The position numbers and the translations under genes are program-made. This document shows positions 61,723 to 64,000 of a stretch of DNA of 64,000 bases, in pieces. Each line of letters opens with the position of its first letter. Position 1 is the stretch's first letter. The DNA is from Schleiferilactobacillus harbinensis DSM 16991 (lineage in GTDB: Bacteria; Bacillota; Bacilli; Lactobacillales; Lactobacillaceae): assembly GCF_000425885.1 (NCBI RefSeq), contig NZ_KE384471.1, forward strand, positions 96,563-160,562, read 5' to 3'. The notes under the pieces were generated by a model. It searched no databases, had not been told where the DNA came from, and saw nothing but the letters and a program-made list of their open reading frames with translations.

Positions 61723-62688
61723 ATGCGCAAGTTATTTCGTTTTCTAGCGATTTTGATCACCGCCGTGGCTGGCGCGCTGCTCCTGTCCACCCCAGCCCAC
61801 GCCGCGGATAACTGGAGCCAGCCCATTGTTACCCTGGGCACCAGTCTAACGGATAGTCAAAAGAGCGGCACCATCAGTACCTTAACCGCCCCGCTGAATG
61901 GGGCCAGCTATAACACGATCACCGTCACCGGAGATACCCTGGTCAAATACCTGAACCCCAGCGGTTCATCCTTCACCAGCAGTTCCGGCGTCTGGTCCAG
62001 TGCCGCCGTTCAAAAGACCAGCAGCGGCAGCGGTATCAACGTTCAGATCCTGCCCTATAACGGCAAGAACAACATTACCCAGATCACCGCGGATCAGTAT
62101 AAAAACGCCGCGCTGACCGCCGGCGTGACGGATGCCAATATCTACGTCACTTCGGCCGTGCCCATTGACGGTTCTGGCGCCCTGGCCGGCGTTTACGCCG
62201 CCTTTGCCCAAAACGGCGATGCGTTGAACCAGAAACAGGTCACTGCCGCTCAGAACGAAATGAGTACCCTGAACGACATCAACCAGGCCAACAAGGGTAA
62301 GGACGGATACTCCGATGCCCAGTTGAACAATGCCGTGGCCGGTGCTAAGGAAGAAATGGCGCAAAAAGGAACCAGCATTTCTACTGGCGACATCACCACC
62401 ATCGTCAATAACCAGCTGAACAAGAACAATCTGGGCACCATCATCAACAATAACCAGAAGCAGCAGATCATCAACATTCTGGTGGAGATCCGTAATTCCG
62501 GTGCCCTGAACAGCAGCAGCTTCAAGGAACAGGCCAGCAAGGTCATGAACGATATTCAAAGCAATGCCAAGGGTATCTTTGATAAGCTGAATACTCAGGA
62601 GAACCGGAACCTGCTGCAAAAGGTCTTGGACGCCATCGGTCAGTTCTTCCAGAACGTCTGGAACCAGATCGTGAACTTGTTTAAGTAG
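61723..62688 (+). CDS. DUF1002 secreted protein
   Basis: A 321-aa protein with a Sec signal peptide (hydrophobic core residues 6-22, cleavage after AHA). DUF1002 features: VTLGTSLTDSQKSGTI, YLNPSGSSFTSSSGVWSSA, DANIYVTSAVPIDGSGALAG. The C-terminal half is Asn/Gln-rich and helical. ATG 61723 has GAGGAAAG upstream. Extracellular; role unknown. Confidence 0.92.
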   Translation: MRKLFRFLAILITAVAGALLLSTPAHAADNWSQPIVTLGTSLTDSQKSGTISTLTAPLNGASYNTITVTGDTLVKYLNPSGSSFTSSSGVWSSAAVQKTSSGSGINVQILPYNGKNNITQITADQYKNAALTAGVTDANIYVTSAVPIDGSGALAGVYAAFAQNGDALNQKQVTAAQNEMSTLNDINQANKGKDGYSDAQLNNAVAGAKEEMAQKGTSISTGDITTIVNNQLNKNNLGTIINNNQKQQIINILVEIRNSGALNSSSFKEQASKVMNDIQSNAKGIFDKLNTQENRNLLQKVLDAIGQFFQNVWNQIVNLFK

Positions 62689-62716
62689 TGCTTTTAAGCT
62701 TCCTTTTACGCAACTA

Positions 62717-62767
62717 AACCAATCACTTCACAAATTTTTGCAGTTTGTGAGGCTGATTGGTTTTTTT
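62717..62767 (+). terminator. Terminator of the DUF1002 gene
   Basis: AACCAATCA and TGATTGGTT outer arms with an inner TTCACAAA/TTTGTGAG stem, followed by a run of T. Confidence 0.9.
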
Positions 62768-62783
62768 AATTCCCATTTCCCAC

Positions 62784-62841
62784 TATAATCAATACGAAAG
62801 ATAGTGAAAAGAGACGCAGTCCGTTCGGGGAACGGGCTGCG
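62784..62841 (+). promoter_or_regulatory. -10 box and leader hairpin of the Mga-like gene
   Basis: TATAAT (62784-62789) precedes a strong hairpin: CGCAGTCCGTTC (62815-62826) pairs with GAACGGGCTGCG (62830-62841) around a 3-nt loop. No T-run follows, so this is a leader structure rather than a terminator. Confidence 0.6.
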
Positions 62842-62864
62842 CCAACTAGGGGGACTGACTTATC

Positions 62865-63647
62865 ATGGAAAAAGAAGATTTCTTGGAACCGCGCGTGCGC
62901 CAAGATCTTACTTTCGTTCAATACCTATACACCCATAACGGCCATGCCACCCGCAAACAAATGGCCACTGATCTGCAGGTGGATCCGCGCTTAATTGCCG
63001 ACCACATGGCGATCCTCGGGGATCAGCTGAATAACCTTTTCCCTAACGCCCCATTCCACTTAGGGTCGCCGGAAGCCGAGTATATTCTCGACCTGATCAA
63101 CCTGCCCACCCTTGATGACGTGACGAACATGCTGATTCGAGACAGTTCTGCGTACCAGATATTGATCTACATTTTCTGGCACAACGAGTTCACCATGACC
63201 GCCCTGCAGCGGGCCTTATTGATGAGTTCATCCACTTTGTTCCGCCACGTGACTCGCTTGAACGAGTATTTGGCAGAGTTCCATTTGGTGATTCGCAATA
63301 ATCGTTTGCAAGGCCGAGAATTGGATATTCGCCACTTTTATTACCAGTTGTTCAGTGTCGTCAACGGACATGATGCCCGCTTGACCAATGCCAACAATCC
63401 GCAAATTGAGGAATTTATCCATGACTTTCAAGAAGAAGTCACCGGCCGATTGCCCCAAAATACGCGGCAGTCGATCCGCATCTATTTGCATGTCGTGCTC
63501 CAGCGGGTTTCGCTCAACCATCCGCTGAACGACAACACCGGGGCCTTCAAGCTGTCACTGATCCAAGACCTGCCCAAAGTGCAGGAAATGTTTGCCATTT
63601 GGGACCGGGTCTTCGCCAAAAACACCCACATTGCCACGGAATTTTGA
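62865..63647 (+). pseudogene. Mga-like HTH regulator truncated by an IS3-family insertion
   Basis: A 260-aa N-terminal fragment. Residues about 10-60 contain a winged-HTH-like start (GHATRKQMATDLQVDPRLIADH). A second HTH-like segment occurs around residues 105-145 (FTMTALQRALLMSSSTLFRHVTRLNEYL), the arrangement of Mga/PRD-type regulators, which are usually near 500 aa. The frame ends ATEF and uses a TGA that belongs to the end of the inserted IS. The start ATG 62865 has GGGGGA upstream. DNA-binding parts are retained, so a residual product is possible, but the regulatory and oligomerisation part is missing. Confidence 0.75.
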
Positions 63648-64000
63648 AGTGCAACAAAAAAGTTAGACAGTTTGGAAATTAATTACGCAGCGGTTTGATT
63701 CCGATATTCAATCGGGGTCAGGCCGTTTTTGTTCAGTGAAATTCGATCATGATTAAACCATCTGGCGTAATGCGTCACGATTTGTTTCAGCTCCTTAATA
63801 TCCTTAATCGGTTGTCGATTGAGACGTTCACGCTTAAGCAGGTTGAAGAAACTTTCCATTGGGGCATTGTCATGACAGTTGCCTTTGCGGGACATGCTTG
63901 GAACGATTCCCATGGCGTGTAACCGGATCTGGTATTCACGGGTTTGGTATTGCCAGCCTTGATCGGAATGCATGATCGGTGTGACGCCAGAAGGCAGTTT
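63645..64000 (-). mobile_element. IS3-family insertion sequence, one end (partial)
   Basis: The element end starts at about 63645 with TGAAGTGCAAC and a GTTAGACAG segment, typical of IS3/IS150-group termini, followed at once by the end of the transposase gene. The other end and any target duplication lie outside the window. Confidence 0.8.
63683..64000 (-). CDS. IS3-family transposase, C-terminal part (partial)
   Basis: The last 105 codons of the OrfB integrase-type transposase; the gene continues past 64000. The DDE residues visible are Asp in HSDQGWQYQ and Glu in NAPMESFFNLLK, with the usual spacing of about 35 residues. GLTPIEYRNQ at the C-terminus is characteristic of the IS3/IS150 group. 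No frameshift is seen in the visible part. Confidence 0.93.
   Translation of the reverse strand, partial: KLPSGVTPIMHSDQGWQYQTREYQIRLHAMGIVPSMSRKGNCHDNAPMESFFNLLKRERLNRQPIKDIKELKQIVTHYARWFNHDRISLNKNGLTPIEYRNQTAA

Overview
The window looks like a chromosomal segment of a comparatively GC-rich member of the Lactobacillaceae (inference, in the direction of Lacticaseibacillus or Schleiferilactobacillus). The reasons are the gene order of an intact Gram-positive purine operon (purEKCSQLFMNHD), strong AGGAGG ribosome binding sites, and the family mix: DUF915 hydrolase, Rgg and Mga regulators, YxdLM-YxeA, YueI, DUF1002, an LmrCD/BmrCD-type heterodimeric ABC exporter and acetate kinase. No rRNA, tRNA or CRISPR array was seen.

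Layout. 1-1.3 kb: 5' end of a ThiT-like thiamine transporter gene behind a TPP riboswitch, and a DUF915 hydrolase. 1.4-5.1 kb: a 27-codon peptide ORF, a terminator, a wrecked ABC exporter (two tandem paralogues collapsed into one out-of-frame fusion) and an ABC-2-like membrane protein. 5.1-8.1 kb: Rgg regulator, DUF805 protein, zinc-ribbon membrane protein. 8.2-12 kb: heterodimeric ABC exporter with a structured leader. 12.1-19.3 kb: secreted matrixin-like protease, small acidic protein, pyruvate kinase, a 38-aa membrane peptide under a cre-like site, ROK glucokinase, a GH20-like protein lacking its catalytic core, and a GyrI-like protein. 19.4-32.6 kb: the complete de novo purine operon with PurBox-like sites upstream. 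A TnpB element is inserted exactly between the purD ribosome binding site and its start codon. 32.7-44.4 kb: membrane proteins, a GDPD phosphodiesterase, an esterase, the YxdLM-YxeA transporter with an HTH gene, a YdcF protein, a TMEM175-like channel, a metal-binding lipoprotein and a CDF exporter. 44.5-59.6 kb: two paralogous membrane-anchored hydrolases, a P-type ATPase, a second-type PRPP synthetase, PepF, glycosyltransferases, a tyrosine phosphatase and acetate kinase. 59.7-64 kb: an FAD/NAD(P)-binding protein, a DUF1002 secreted protein and an Mga-like regulator cut short by an IS3-family insertion that runs off the window.

The most unusual feature is a set of dispersed palindromic repeats in the intergenic spaces. 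Family A has three copies of about 115-130 bp. Its outer arms and loop are conserved, while two stem segments differ between copies with compensatory changes. Family B has three large copies and one 25-bp miniature. It has long inverted ends and internal modules that are missing from some copies in a pattern consistent with recombination between short direct repeats. One A and one B copy sit side by side upstream of pyk.

Functionally, the purine operon makes IMP from PRPP, which the Prs paralogue at 49-50 kb can supply. Glucokinase, pyruvate kinase and acetate kinase belong to sugar fermentation. The many exporters, membrane hydrolases and glycosyltransferases point to cell-envelope maintenance and antimicrobial defence. 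All calls come from reading the sequence and its translations; no database search was run.
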